NCBI GenBank assembly: GCA_002686255.1
Contig: NZAZ01000160.1
Location: forward strand, 1-45,528
Direction of reading: 5' to 3'
Origin: Rhodospirillaceae bacterium
GTDB taxonomy: Bacteria > Pseudomonadota > Alphaproteobacteria > Rhodospirillales > Casp-alpha2
Length of the DNA: 45,528 nucleotides
Shown here: positions 38,243 through 45,528 of the stretch, one piece after another
Numbering within the stretch: the first letter of the stretch is position 1
Layout of the letters: every line of letters starts with the position of its first letter
The notes under the pieces: model-generated
What the model was told of the DNA's origin: nothing
Databases searched by the model: none
The model's input: the letters and a program-made list of their open reading frames with translations, nothing else
Translations under genes and position numbers: made by a program

Positions 38243-38754
38243 GCCTTTGGTTTCCTGCGTTTGGAACTGATGATGCCGGTATTGACGCCGCTCCAGCCCA
38301 ACTCGCCGAACAGCCGCCCGTATTCGATCTTCGGGCAGCGGTTCATCCCCGCCGTCAGCCCCGCCGCCCCGGCCCGTTCGGCCGCCGCGTCGTCGCGGAC
38401 GCCCAACTGCATCCACAGGACTTGGGCGCCCTTGCCGGCGGCGACCTCGATGGCCTCGTCGGCGATGACGCCGGCGGCGTCCGACGTGCGGAACACGTCG
38501 ACCATGTCGAATTTGTCGGGAATGTCGCGCAAACGGGCGTAAGTGGTTTCGCCCAGGATGTCCTTGCCGGCATGGCCCGGGTTGACCGGAATCACCCGGT
38601 ACCCCTTTCTTTGCAGGTATTTCATGGCGAAATTCGACGGCCGCACCCAATCGGGCGACGCGCCGACCATGGCGATGGTCCTGACGTTGGTAAGGATGCG
38701 GCGAAGCAGGGCGTCGTCGTAATGAAGCGGTTCTTCGGCGGCGGGTTTGCTCAC
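38239..38754 (-). CDS. CoA-binding (Rossmann) domain protein, YccU type
   Basis: A 171-residue CoA-binding domain protein of the succinyl-CoA-synthetase-alpha fold. Typical stretches are TIAMVGASPDWVRPSNFAMKYLQ, GYRVIPVNPG, DMVDVFR and QVLWMQLGV, with a Cys in MNRCPKIEYGRL. The GTG at 38754 overlaps the crotonase stop as GTGA and has GGAAGGA five bases upstream, so I prefer it to the GTG at 38766. It overlaps metY at its 3' end. Its role is unknown; relatives often neighbour metY. Confidence 0.88.
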   Translation of the reverse strand: MSKPAAEEPLHYDDALLRRILTNVRTIAMVGASPDWVRPSNFAMKYLQRKGYRVIPVNPGHAGKDILGETTYARLRDIPDKFDMVDVFRTSDAAGVIADEAIEVAAGKGAQVLWMQLGVRDDAAAERAGAAGLTAGMNRCPKIEYGRLFGELGWSGVNTGIISSKRRKPKA

Positions 38755-39548
38755 CGGTCCTTCCACTCGGGCATGTCGCGTTTATCGAGGAAGGCGTTGA
38801 TGCCCTGGCGGGCGTCCTGGCGCTGCATGTTCTCGACCATGGTCTTGGTCGCTTCCTTGTAGGCCCCGGTCAGGCCGTCCTCGATCTGGCGGTAGAAAAG
38901 CTTTTTCCCGGCGGCGACGAAGGCGGGGCCCTGGGCGGCGACGGCCCCGGCCAGTTCGCGGACGGCGCCATCCAATTCGCCGGCCGTCACCACGCGGTTG
39001 ACCAGGCCGTATTGTTCGGCCGTCGTCGCGTTAATGAAATCACCGGTCATCAGCATTTCCATGGCCTGCTTGCGGGGCAGGTTGCGGGTCACGGCGACCA
39101 TCGGGGTGCCGCAGAAAAGCCCGACGTTGATGCCCGAGGTGGCGAACCGCGCTTCCTCGGAAGCCACCGCCAGGTCGCACTGGGCGACGAGTTGGCACCC
39201 GGCGGCGGTGGCGATGCCGTGCACGCGGGCGATCACCGGCTGCGGGATTTGCGTCAACGACACCATCATTCGGCTGCATTGGTCGAACAGCGCCTGGATG
39301 GCTTCCTCGCCGGGGTCGTCGCTCATCTCGCGGAGGTCGTGGCCGGCGCAGAAAGCCTTGCCGTTGGCGGCTATGACGACGGCGCGCACGGATTTGTCCC
39401 CGGCCAGCGAGTCCAGTTCCTGCTGGATCAGGCCCATGAGTTCCGTCGACAGGGCGTTGAACTTGTCGGGGCGGTTGAGGGTCAGCGTCGCGATGGCGTC
39501 CTCGTCATGGCGCAAGAGGATCGGATCGTTTCCTGAATTAGCGGTCAT
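38751..39548 (-). CDS. Crotonase-family protein, ECHDC3-like, lacking catalytic Glu
   Basis: A 265-residue enoyl-CoA hydratase/isomerase fold. The CoA-binding ANGKAFCAGHDLREM oxyanion loop is present. At the two positions where true hydratases have Glu (GGGCE and QPE contexts) this protein has Gln119 (AGCQLVAQCDLA) and Gly139 (ATSGINVGLFC). The NVGLFCGTPMVAVTRNLPRKQAMEM block is typical of the ECHDC3 group. It is therefore unlikely to be an ordinary hydratase. It begins the leftward crotonase-CoA-binding-metY operon and is divergent from the paaI-like gene. Confidence 0.88.
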   Translation of the reverse strand: MTANSGNDPILLRHDEDAIATLTLNRPDKFNALSTELMGLIQQELDSLAGDKSVRAVVIAANGKAFCAGHDLREMSDDPGEEAIQALFDQCSRMMVSLTQIPQPVIARVHGIATAAGCQLVAQCDLAVASEEARFATSGINVGLFCGTPMVAVTRNLPRKQAMEMLMTGDFINATTAEQYGLVNRVVTAGELDGAVRELAGAVAAQGPAFVAAGKKLFYRQIEDGLTGAYKEATKTMVENMQRQDARQGINAFLDKRDMPEWKDR

Positions 39549-39687
39549 GGATCAAGGCTCCCCGCCGGGGGTCCGGCTTTGGTTTCAGGGCGAGAGTGCC
39601 GTCATTGGCGGGGCAAAATCAAGGATCATGGCGTTGTCCGGCCCTGGGTTTCTCTCTAACAAACAACAGAGGACAACGTACCCGAGA

Positions 39688-39703
39688 TTGACGTTAACGT
39701 AAA
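39688..39703. promoter_or_regulatory. Palindromic operator resembling a LiuR-type site
   Basis: TTGACGTTAACGTAAA is a 16-bp palindrome with one mismatched pair, centred between the divergent crotonase and thioesterase genes. MerR-family LiuR regulators of branched-chain and fatty-acid catabolism bind sites of the form TT(G/T)ACGTTnACGT(A/C)AA. The match is recalled, not computed, and the regulator gene is not in the window. Confidence 0.4.
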
Positions 39704-39760
39704 CGGAAACTATGGTTTCGCTGTCCCTCAGCGCTGCCGCAAAAACGGAACCCCGCAACA

Positions 39761-40186
39761 ATGCCCAAGATCACCGCCGATGATTTCAACGTCCTGATGG
39801 CGAAGGAGATACCCTGGGCGAAGGAAATGGGTATCAACGCCGATGACATCGGCAAGGGCACGGCGACCCTGCGCCTGCCGTTCGCGGAAAGCATGCTGCG
39901 TCCCGGCGGCACGGTCTCGGGGCCGACGATGATGGCCCTGGCCGATACCACCATGTACGCCGTGGTGCTGGGCGTCATCGGCATCGTCAAGCTGGCGGTG
40001 ACCACCAGCTTCAACGTCAATTTCCTGCACCGGCCCAGCCCCGCCGACCTGATGGCCGAAGGCCGGCTGCTGAAGCTCGGTAAGCGCCTGGCGGTGGTCG
40101 AGGTGACGCTGCATTCCGACGGCCACGACGAACCGGTCGCCCACGCCACGGGGACCTATTCCATCCCCCCCGACAGGGGCAAGTAG
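39761..40186 (+). CDS. PaaI-type hotdog thioesterase
   Basis: A 141-residue hotdog-fold acyl-CoA thioesterase. Typical features are the RPGGTVSGPTMMALADTTMYA helix with the catalytic-region Asp (in pieces RPGGTVSGPTMM and ALADTTMYA), TTSFNVNFLHRPSPADL, and the closing AHATGTYSIP. The usual Gly-His start of the helix is replaced by Pro-Gly. The substrate is unknown. It precedes rplM in the same direction, a frequent alphaproteobacterial order. Confidence 0.88.
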   Translation: MPKITADDFNVLMAKEIPWAKEMGINADDIGKGTATLRLPFAESMLRPGGTVSGPTMMALADTTMYAVVLGVIGIVKLAVTTSFNVNFLHRPSPADLMAEGRLLKLGKRLAVVEVTLHSDGHDEPVAHATGTYSIPPDRGK

Positions 40187-40258
40187 GAGGCAGATAGGGA
40201 ATGGGGCGGTATTATAATACCACTCCCCTAAACCTCGGTTTTCTTTGCAAATTTCGCG

Positions 40259-40286
40259 TTGACTCGGACAAAATTAATGGCATACT
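40259..40286 (+). promoter_or_regulatory. Probable rplM-rpsI promoter
   Basis: TTGACT (40259-40264) is followed after 16 bases by CATACT (40281-40286), about 60 bases before the rplM ATG. It is the best sigma-70-like promoter in the paaI-rplM gap and is set in an A/T-rich patch. Confidence 0.55.
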
Positions 40287-40347
40287 CCGCGCCTTCCCGG
40301 CCTCGGTTTGGCTAGGCTGGAACGAAAAAAATTGGACGGAACCTGTG

Positions 40348-40812
40348 ATGAAAACCTATTCGGCGAAACCGTCGGACGTTGAGAAGAAATGGTACGTCAT
40401 CGACGCCGAGGACGTGGTCCTGGGCCGGCTGGCTTCGCTCATCGCCATGCGGCTGCGCGGCAAGCACAAGCCGCTTTTCACGCCCCATATCGATTGCGGC
40501 GACAACATCATCGTCGTCAACGCCGACAAGGTTCACCTGACCGGCCGCAAGACGGAAAACAAGATTTATTACCGGCACACCGGTTATCCGGGCGGCGTCA
40601 GGTCCCGCACCGCCGGCGGCATCCTGGCCGGCAAGCACCCCGAGCGCGTGGTGATCAAGGCCGTTGAGCGGATGATCAGCCGCAACCCCCTGGGCCGCCA
40701 GCAGATGCGGAAACTGCACGTCTACAAGGGCGCCGAGCACCCCCATCAGGCGCAAAACCCCGAGGTCCTGGACGTCGCCCAGATGAATCCCAAGAACAAG
40801 AGGAGCGCCTAA
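40348..40812 (+). CDS. rplM: 50S ribosomal protein L13
   Basis: A 154-residue ribosomal protein of the large subunit. It shows the L13 pattern [48 protein letters not shown] and [20 protein letters not shown]. The frame continues upstream to 40201, but the family starts at the ATG at 40348. rpsI follows three bases after its stop, the conserved pair. Confidence 0.98.
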   Translation: MKTYSAKPSDVEKKWYVIDAEDVVLGRLASLIAMRLRGKHKPLFTPHIDCGDNIIVVNADKVHLTGRKTENKIYYRHTGYPGGVRSRTAGGILAGKHPERVVIKAVERMISRNPLGRQQMRKLHVYKGAEHPHQAQNPEVLDVAQMNPKNKRSA

Positions 40813-40815
40813 GCG

Positions 40816-41349
40816 ATGGCCGAGGAAACCAAGACCCTGGCCGACCTGAAGGATATCGTCACCCCGCCGGCGGCCGGCGGAGCGGACGCCGTTGCCTCGG
40901 AAGCCGGGGCCGTGACGCCGGCGGCGGAGCCCGTGGTCCCGGTCGAGCCGAAGATCGACGGCAAGGGCCGCTCCTACGCCACCGGCAAGCGCAAGGACGC
41001 CGTCGCCCGGGTGTGGATCAAGCCCGGCCCCGGCAAGATCACCGTCAACGGCCGCCAACTGGAAACCTATTTCGCCCGCCCGGTGCTGAGGATGCTGATC
41101 AACCAGCCGTTCGCCGTCACCGAACGCGAGGGCCAATACGACGTCACCTGCACGGTCAAGGGCGGCGGGCTTTCGGGCCAGGCCGGGGCGGTCAAGCACG
41201 GCATCAGCAAGGCGCTGATGTTCTATGAGCCGGGCCTGAGGGGGGCGCTCAAGAAGGAAGGCTTCCTGACCCGCGATTCCCGCGTCGTCGAGCGCAAGAA
41301 GTACGGCCGCCGCAAGGCGCGGCGCAGCTTCCAGTTCTCGAAACGTTAA
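40816..41349 (+). CDS. rpsI: 30S ribosomal protein S9
   Basis: A 177-residue small-subunit protein. Residues from about 50 are standard S9: [40 protein letters not shown] and the basic end [17 protein letters not shown] whose tail reaches the P-site tRNA. The N-terminal 48 residues are an Ala/Pro/Glu-rich extension common in alphaproteobacteria and absent in E. coli. It is followed by an intrinsic terminator. Confidence 0.98.
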   Translation: MAEETKTLADLKDIVTPPAAGGADAVASEAGAVTPAAEPVVPVEPKIDGKGRSYATGKRKDAVARVWIKPGPGKITVNGRQLETYFARPVLRMLINQPFAVTEREGQYDVTCTVKGGGLSGQAGAVKHGISKALMFYEPGLRGALKKEGFLTRDSRVVERKKYGRRKARRSFQFSKR

Positions 41350-41374
41350 ACCGCAAGCTACAATACAGAATACG

Positions 41375-41412
41375 AAAAGGGCCATTCTGCGGGGCGGCCC
41401 TTTATTCTTTTG
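41375..41412 (+). terminator. Rho-independent terminator of rplM-rpsI
   Basis: AAAGGGCC (41376-41383) pairs with GGCCCTTT (41396-41403) around a 12-base loop, followed by ATTCTTTT. It lies 26 bases past the rpsI stop. Confidence 0.85.
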
Positions 41413-41438
41413 AACAAATCGACTCGTTGCGGTTTAAA

Positions 41439-41455
41439 GTATGATATTATCATAC
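41439..41455. promoter_or_regulatory. Operator palindrome of the ParD/ParE pair
   Basis: GTATGATA-T-TATCATAC is a perfect inverted repeat 30 bases before the antitoxin ATG. Type II antitoxins of the ParD group bind such sites to repress their own operon. Confidence 0.7.
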
Positions 41456-41484
41456 GATAGAATAATTTCAGGGACTGCAAAATC

Positions 41485-41751
41485 ATGGCCATGACTCGAA
41501 AGACCATCACGATTACCGATCAAATGGATGATTGGGTTAAGGGACTGGTCGAGTCCGGTAAATACGGCAATGACAGCGAGTATTTTCGCGACCTTATCCG
41601 TAAAGATCAATCCAAAGAGGATAATCTGGAAACACTGCGGAATTTACTGGTTGAGGGTGAACAAAGTGGTTCAAGCGATCTCAGCGTAACTGACATATGG
41701 GACGAGGCGGAGGAACGGCATCAAGGTCATGACCTAACTGAAAATGCCTGA
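41485..41751 (+). CDS. parD: ParD-like antitoxin
   Basis: An 88-residue ribbon-helix-helix protein: RKTITITDQMDDWVKGLVESGKYGNDSEYFRDLIRKD (in pieces RKTITITDQMDDWVKGL and VESGKYGNDSEYFRDLIRKD) is the DNA-binding and dimer part, followed by an acidic toxin-binding tail. It overlaps the toxin gene by eight bases and has an operator palindrome in its promoter. Codon use is A/T-richer than the neighbouring ribosomal genes, which suggests acquisition. Confidence 0.9.
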   Translation: MAMTRKTITITDQMDDWVKGLVESGKYGNDSEYFRDLIRKDQSKEDNLETLRNLLVEGEQSGSSDLSVTDIWDEAEERHQGHDLTENA

Positions 41752-42034
41752 GTATCGACTATCAAAACGGGCTGAAAACGATATTCGGGATATCGCCTAC
41801 TATACAATCGAACAGTTTGGCATCGAACAGGCGCGGACCTATCGGGATTCAATGAATGCCTGCTTTAATTCCATTGTTGAAAACCCCAAGCTTGGCAAAA
41901 AAGTTAATCATATTCGCAAAGGGTATCGATGCCTTATTCACCAATCCCATGCCATATTCTACAAAGTGGAAAGACGCGATATTTTAATCATCCGGGTGTT
42001 ACGCCAAGCTATGTTCGCGCCACTTCATTTATAG
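41744..42034 (+). CDS. parE: ParE/RelE-superfamily toxin
   Basis: A 96-residue toxin of the ParE group, which poison gyrase in studied cases. It has the family N-terminus YRLSKRAENDIRDIAYYTIEQFG, PKLGKKVNHIRKGYRCLIHQSHAIFYKV (in pieces PKLGKKVNHIRKGYRC and LIHQSHAIFYKV) and the closing ILIIRVLRQAM. It starts within the antitoxin gene. The pair sits alone after the ribosomal terminator. Confidence 0.9.
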   Translation: MPEYRLSKRAENDIRDIAYYTIEQFGIEQARTYRDSMNACFNSIVENPKLGKKVNHIRKGYRCLIHQSHAIFYKVERRDILIIRVLRQAMFAPLHL

Positions 42035-42316
42035 AAGTTCGCCAAGGACATTGGCATGGGGGCTGCAATGTCTGAAGGTAGTGTTATATTAGTTGCGACT
42101 TGATCTGATAGTTACCGATTTTGACGCGGTGTCTGTCCGATTTTCTGGGACCACCTCAGACCTCATTTCATTACTTCAGGACATAAATTTAAAACTTCGT
42201 GTGGAAATCGTTTGTAATTGAAATGCGGAAGCTGTAGCACGTTGAAAACACAATGGAAATTCTATCTTGTAAATAACAAAACGTTAATCCCCGGATAATG
42301 GATTTTGCTCTAAGAT
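42035..42316. other. A/T-rich spacer between parE and argC
   Basis: This stretch has no ORF of note and is A/T-rich like the toxin-antitoxin pair. The segment 42130-42160 (TGTCCGATTTTCTGGGACC within it) has the look of an insertion-sequence end, but I cannot name an element and see no partner repeat. It may be the scar of the event that brought parDE, and could also hold the promoter of whatever ends at the terminator at 42317. Confidence 0.3.
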
Positions 42317-42347
42317 CGGGCGTCCCGTTAGGGCGCCCGGTTTTTTT
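42317..42347 (+). terminator. Intrinsic terminator just upstream of argC
   Basis: CGGGCG-T-CCC pairs with GGG-CGCCCG around a GTTA loop with a single bulged T, followed by G and seven T. It ends 22 bases before the argC ATG. The nearest upstream gene, parE, stops almost 300 bases away. It is therefore either an argC leader attenuator, the end of an unannotated small RNA, or insulation. Confidence 0.85.
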
Positions 42348-42369
42348 GGGCTATTGAAGGATAAGGACC

Positions 42370-43320
42370 ATGACGGCAAGGATATTCATCGACGGCGAAG
42401 CCGGCACCACGGGCCTGCGGATCCGGGCGCGCCTGGACGGCCGCGCCGACGTCACGGTCGCCAGCCTGCCGGACGACAAGCGCAAGGACGCAGGCGCCCG
42501 GGCCGGGATGCTGAACGGGTGCGACCTGGCGATCCTGTGCCTGCCCGACGCCGCCGCCAGGGAAGCGGTGGCGCTGATCGGCAACCCGGACGTCCGGATC
42601 ATCGACGCCTCGACGGCGCACCGGACCGCCGACGGCTGGACGTATGGGTTTCCTGAGCTCGACGCCGAACAGGCCGGGCGCATCGCCGAGGCCAAGCGGG
42701 TCGCCAATCCCGGCTGCTACGCCCTGGCCTCCATCGCCATGCTGCGTCCGCTGATTTCGGCCGGGTTGTTGCCGGCCGGCCATCCGGTAACCCTCAACGC
42801 CGTTTCCGGCTATTCCGGCGGCGGCCGCAAGATGATCGAAAGCTACGAGGACGAAACCGCCGCCGACTACACCGAGGCCCCGTTCCGGGTCTACGGCCTC
42901 GGCCTGGAGCACAAGCACGTGCCCGAAATCGAGGTCCATGGCGGGCTGAAGAGAAGGCCGTTGTTCATGCCCAGCGTCGGGCGCTTCAGCCAGGGCATGA
43001 TCGTGCAGTTGCCGTTGCAATTGTGGTCTTTGCCCGGCAAGCCCGAACCAAAGGACATTCACGGCGCGCTTTCCGCCCATTACCAGGACCGCCGGTTCGT
43101 CACCGTGGCGGACCTGGCCTCGACGGCGGCGATGGCGGGCCTCGAGCCCGAGGCCCTGAACGGCACCGACGAACTCAGGCTGCACGTCTTCGCCAACCAG
43201 GCCCGGGAACAGGCGGTGGTGGCGGCGCTGGTGGACAACCTGGGCAAGGGCGCCGCCGGTCAGGCGGTGCACAACATGAACCTGATGCTGGGCCTGATTG
43301 AGGAGGCGGGGCTGGTTTAG
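42370..43320 (+). CDS. argC: N-acetyl-gamma-glutamyl-phosphate reductase, type 2
   Basis: Reduces N-acetylglutamyl phosphate to the semialdehyde in arginine synthesis using NADPH. The 316-residue product is the short (type 2) form: FIDGEAGTTGLRIRARL dinucleotide fold, DASTAHRT, catalytic Cys116 in ANPGCYALA, AVSGYSGGGRKMIE and the closing GAAGQAVHNMNLMLGL. The rpsI-argC order is common in alphaproteobacteria; here parDE and the spacer separate them. AAGGATAAGG is the ribosome site. Confidence 0.96.
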   Translation: MTARIFIDGEAGTTGLRIRARLDGRADVTVASLPDDKRKDAGARAGMLNGCDLAILCLPDAAAREAVALIGNPDVRIIDASTAHRTADGWTYGFPELDAEQAGRIAEAKRVANPGCYALASIAMLRPLISAGLLPAGHPVTLNAVSGYSGGGRKMIESYEDETAADYTEAPFRVYGLGLEHKHVPEIEVHGGLKRRPLFMPSVGRFSQGMIVQLPLQLWSLPGKPEPKDIHGALSAHYQDRRFVTVADLASTAAMAGLEPEALNGTDELRLHVFANQAREQAVVAALVDNLGKGAAGQAVHNMNLMLGLIEEAGLV

Positions 43321-43394
43321 GCCCCGGCCCTTGGGGGAAGCTAATATTCTTTTTTTGCTCTATTCGCGACTATATCTACTAGTAGAATATGGGA

Positions 43395-44666
43395 TTAGAC
43401 TTCCCCGTCCTCGCCGAACAAAAGCGCCCGGAAAGCCTTCGGTTCGCCGATCACCTCGGCCAGCCGGTCGAGGGACTTGTCCACGGCTTCGGCGAACCGC
43501 CTAGGACCGCCGAAGCGGGCCAGGGTCTCCGGGGCCAAGAACTTGATCAGCAGCGCCGAGGTGCCCGGCGGCAGGCCGGCGAAATGCACCGTCAGCACGC
43601 CGTAATCCCGAAGCAGCAGCATCGACAGCCCGGCCGAGGCCTCGATGGGCATCACCGGCCGTTCCGCGAGGCCGGCCCGCTCGATGGCGATTTCCAGGAT
43701 ATCCTCGCCGTCGAGGCGGACGATCACCGGCGTTTCGGTGATCCGGTTGCCGAGCCGTTTCTTCAGCGCCTGGGCGACGTTCCGGGTCGAGGCGACCAAC
43801 TCGCGCACCCGGGCCGGGTCGTATTGTTCGAGCGAATGGACGATGGCCGGATACAGCATCGGCCTCGCCTCGACGCCGAATTCGAAAGCCAGGGCGCGCA
43901 TTTCCTCGACCAGTTCGCGCCGCCCGCCCATCAGGCCGACCCGCGGCCCGATGGTGCCGTATTTGTCGAGCCCGGTGGAGCCGACGTCGACACCGAGCTC
44001 CAGCATCCTCGGCTGATCGAACACCGCCGGCCCGACCCGGGCGCCGCCGGCGTCGTCGACCAGCACCCGGGCGCCGGCGTCATGGGCCAGCTTGACGATT
44101 TTCTCGATTTCCTTGAGGCCTAGAATCTCGTAACTGACCGCGAGGCGGGTCATCGACACCAACGATACGTTGTCGGTCTCGCCCAGGGCCTTCTCGAATT
44201 GGCCTATGCCGATGGCGTCGATGAAATCGGCGCCGGCGTATTTGGCCCCGCGGATGACGCAGGGGTGGCTGCCGGTGGCCGAAACCCCGATCACCGTTTG
44301 CCCCGGCCCGGCCAGTACCCGCGTCGCAGTCATCACGGCGGCGGTCTGGCGGTTGAAGACCATGATCGCGTGCGTTTCCGCGTCGCCGCCGAGGTGATCC
44401 AGCGCCAGCTCGTTCAGGCGATCGGTCAGCAACGCCGGCGCCAGTTCGTCGTCGAGCGGCGCCAGGCCGTCGTCCGGGGCCTCGAAGCGCCGCTCCAAGC
44501 CGCTGAGGTTGTAGATTCCGTCGAGCCCCAGGTCCGCCACCCGCGCCTCGATGAACCGCCAGGCGTGGCGCAGTTTGGCGTGGTCGTCGCGGCTGTCGCG
44601 AATGTATTCGCCGTGGGCGTAGGGCAGGCCCGGCGCATGGGGGTTGCCGAAGCGGTCTTCAGTCAT
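43395..44666 (-). CDS. SelA-like PLP-dependent enzyme
   Basis: A 423-residue fold-type I PLP enzyme related to L-seryl-tRNA(Sec) selenium transferase and the archaeal MJ0158 group. Signs are GIYNLSGLERRFEAPDD, VFNRQTAAVMTATRVL, VSATGSHPCVIRGAKYAGA, the Asp of RVLVDDAGGARVGP and the PLP Lys235 in STGLDKYGTIGPRVG. The N-terminal SelA domain is absent, and no selB or selC is visible, so a selenocysteine role is unlikely. The substrate is unknown. The ATG at 44666 fits better than the frame start at 44714. Confidence 0.75.
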   Translation of the reverse strand: MTEDRFGNPHAPGLPYAHGEYIRDSRDDHAKLRHAWRFIEARVADLGLDGIYNLSGLERRFEAPDDGLAPLDDELAPALLTDRLNELALDHLGGDAETHAIMVFNRQTAAVMTATRVLAGPGQTVIGVSATGSHPCVIRGAKYAGADFIDAIGIGQFEKALGETDNVSLVSMTRLAVSYEILGLKEIEKIVKLAHDAGARVLVDDAGGARVGPAVFDQPRMLELGVDVGSTGLDKYGTIGPRVGLMGGRRELVEEMRALAFEFGVEARPMLYPAIVHSLEQYDPARVRELVASTRNVAQALKKRLGNRITETPVIVRLDGEDILEIAIERAGLAERPVMPIEASAGLSMLLLRDYGVLTVHFAGLPPGTSALLIKFLAPETLARFGGPRRFAEAVDKSLDRLAEVIGEPKAFRALLFGEDGEV

Positions 44667-44791
44667 GGTTGGCTCCCGGAATTCTCGAAGGTTCGCCGGT
44701 TTAATCCCCGTCACTCAACGCGATTAAGGAAAGACGGTCAACGGCGCAACAACAAAAAAACCGCCACCGCCGTTCGGTGGTATCCTTAGGC

Positions 44792-45409
44792 ATGGCCGAC
44801 CAAAGGGAACACTGGCGCCGGGCCTATGCCGGCAAGCGCGAAGATGAAGTCGGCTGGTATCAGGTCAGCCCCGATACCTCGCTGGCCCTGATCGAAAACT
44901 CATGCGCCGGGACGGAGGCCCGGATCATCGACGTCGGCGGCGGCGCGTCGCGGCTTGTCGATGCGCTGCTGAACCGGGGATTCCGGCGCCTGACGGTCCT
45001 CGACATCGTCGAAGCCGGGCTCCGCCAGGCCCAGGAGCGCCTTGGCGGGCGGGCTTCCCGGGTCCAGTGGATGAGCGCCGACATCACCGCCTGGAACCCG
45101 GTGGACCCATACGACCTCTGGCATGACCGGGGCGTCTTTCACTTCCTCACCGAAAAAAACGAGCGGGCGAAATATTGCGCCGTCCTGGAACGGACCCTGG
45201 CCCCGGGCGGGCACGCCGTCATCGGCACCTTTGCCCCCGACGGCCCGGAAGAGTGCAGCGGCCTTCCGGTCATCCGTTATGACGCCGAAAGCCTGGGCCG
45301 GGAACTCGGCCCCGCCTTCAAGGACGCGGAAACCATTCTCGAGGACCACACCACCCCCGGCGGCGAGGTCCAGCATTTCCAGTTCACCCGCTTCGCCCGC
45401 GTTCCCTGA
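44792..45409 (+). CDS. Class I SAM-dependent methyltransferase
   Basis: A 205-residue methyltransferase. Motif I is IIDVGGGASRLVDALL, followed by LTVLDIVEAGLRQAQERLG (motif II acidic residue), WMSADITAW and the motif IV-like YDLWHDRGVFHFL. The N-terminus ADQREHWRRAYAGKREDEVGWYQ is typical of a small-molecule or thiol methyltransferase branch. The ATG at 44792 is chosen over a GTG at 44777. It is divergent from the SelA-like gene; the substrate is unknown. Confidence 0.85.
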   Translation: MADQREHWRRAYAGKREDEVGWYQVSPDTSLALIENSCAGTEARIIDVGGGASRLVDALLNRGFRRLTVLDIVEAGLRQAQERLGGRASRVQWMSADITAWNPVDPYDLWHDRGVFHFLTEKNERAKYCAVLERTLAPGGHAVIGTFAPDGPEECSGLPVIRYDAESLGRELGPAFKDAETILEDHTTPGGEVQHFQFTRFARVP

Positions 45410-45470
45410 GCGGCGGCCGGTCGGAACATGCTCTAGCAGGTTGCTGAAAAACGCACGATCTGGAGCAATT

Positions 45471-45509
45471 ACCCTTCGAGACGGACCTCCGGTCCTCCTC
45501 AGGGTGAGG
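45471..45509. repeat. REP-like palindrome, second copy
   Basis: ACCCTTCGAGACGGACC is opposed by GGTCCTCCTCAGGGTGAGG. The inner GGACC/GGTCC and outer ACCCT/AGGGT arms form a hairpin. The frame matches the first half of the element at 4061. Just before it, at 45435-45455, is AGCAGGTTGCTGAAAAACG, a motif I have seen in intergenic or element ends but cannot assign. The element may be cut by the window edge. Confidence 0.7.
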
Positions 45510-45528
45510 CATAAGGTATTGTAACTCC

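Noticed and set aside
38239..38766. GTG at 38766 as start of the CoA-binding protein
   Set aside because: The GTG at 38754 has a GGAAGGA ribosome site at proper spacing and a GTGA overlap with the preceding stop.

Overview
The window reads as a chromosome segment of a GC-rich alphaproteobacterium, most like Rhodospirillales or a relative. The evidence is gene content and order (clpS-clpA; aroQ-accB-accC-aat convergent with an NDUFA12-type complex I subunit and a DUF2155 protein; paaI-rplM-rpsI), the large B12-dependent ribonucleotide reductase, and REP-like palindromes of the alphaproteobacterial type. Gene spacing is tight and stop/start overlaps are frequent. I saw no tRNA, rRNA or CRISPR array.

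Layout. 0-7 kb: clpS, clpA, a CaiB/BaiF CoA-transferase/racemase, then a leftward operon of receiver-metallo-beta-lactamase fusion, RidA protein and DUF482 acyltransferase. 7-16.5 kb: nrdJ, NDUFA12 protein, DUF2155 protein, the aroQ-accB-accC-aat operon and a thiS-thiG fusion. 16.5-19.2 kb: a TetR regulator with two matching palindromic operators, one of them in front of a 16-codon ORF; a DEAD-box helicase with a duplicated tail segment; the 3' remnant of an alpha/beta hydrolase gene.

19.2-24.4 kb: a five-gene operon of gamma-carbonic-anhydrase-like protein, small B12-binding mutase subunit, AMP-forming acyl-CoA ligase, MeaB-type G-protein chaperone and large mutase subunit. The large subunit has Ile in the TMRQ-I-AG motif and Asp in SADFD, where methylmalonyl-CoA mutases have Tyr and Ala. 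With the adjacent ligase this points to 2-hydroxyisobutyryl-CoA mutase (HcmAB) and a route from 2-hydroxyisobutyrate to 3-hydroxybutyryl-CoA. This is the most notable system in the window.

24.4-36.9 kb: a respiratory nitrate island. An FNR-type box lies at the -41.5 position of a plausible promoter, followed by a membrane-anchored monoheme cytochrome c and narGHJI, all visibly richer in A/T than their surroundings. Then come a 900-residue NarK1-NarK2 fusion and a second NarK2-type transporter with host-like composition, and a transposase-like remnant at the right edge. The genes would import nitrate, reduce it at the inner face of the membrane and export nitrite. The extra cytochrome c also leaves open a link to the c-type cytochrome pool, or nitrite oxidation.

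36.9-45.5 kb: metY-type sulfhydrylase, CoA-binding protein, a crotonase lacking the usual catalytic glutamates, PaaI-type thioesterase, rplM-rpsI, a ParD/ParE toxin-antitoxin pair, argC behind an intrinsic terminator, a SelA-like PLP enzyme, a SAM methyltransferase and a REP-like element at the window edge.
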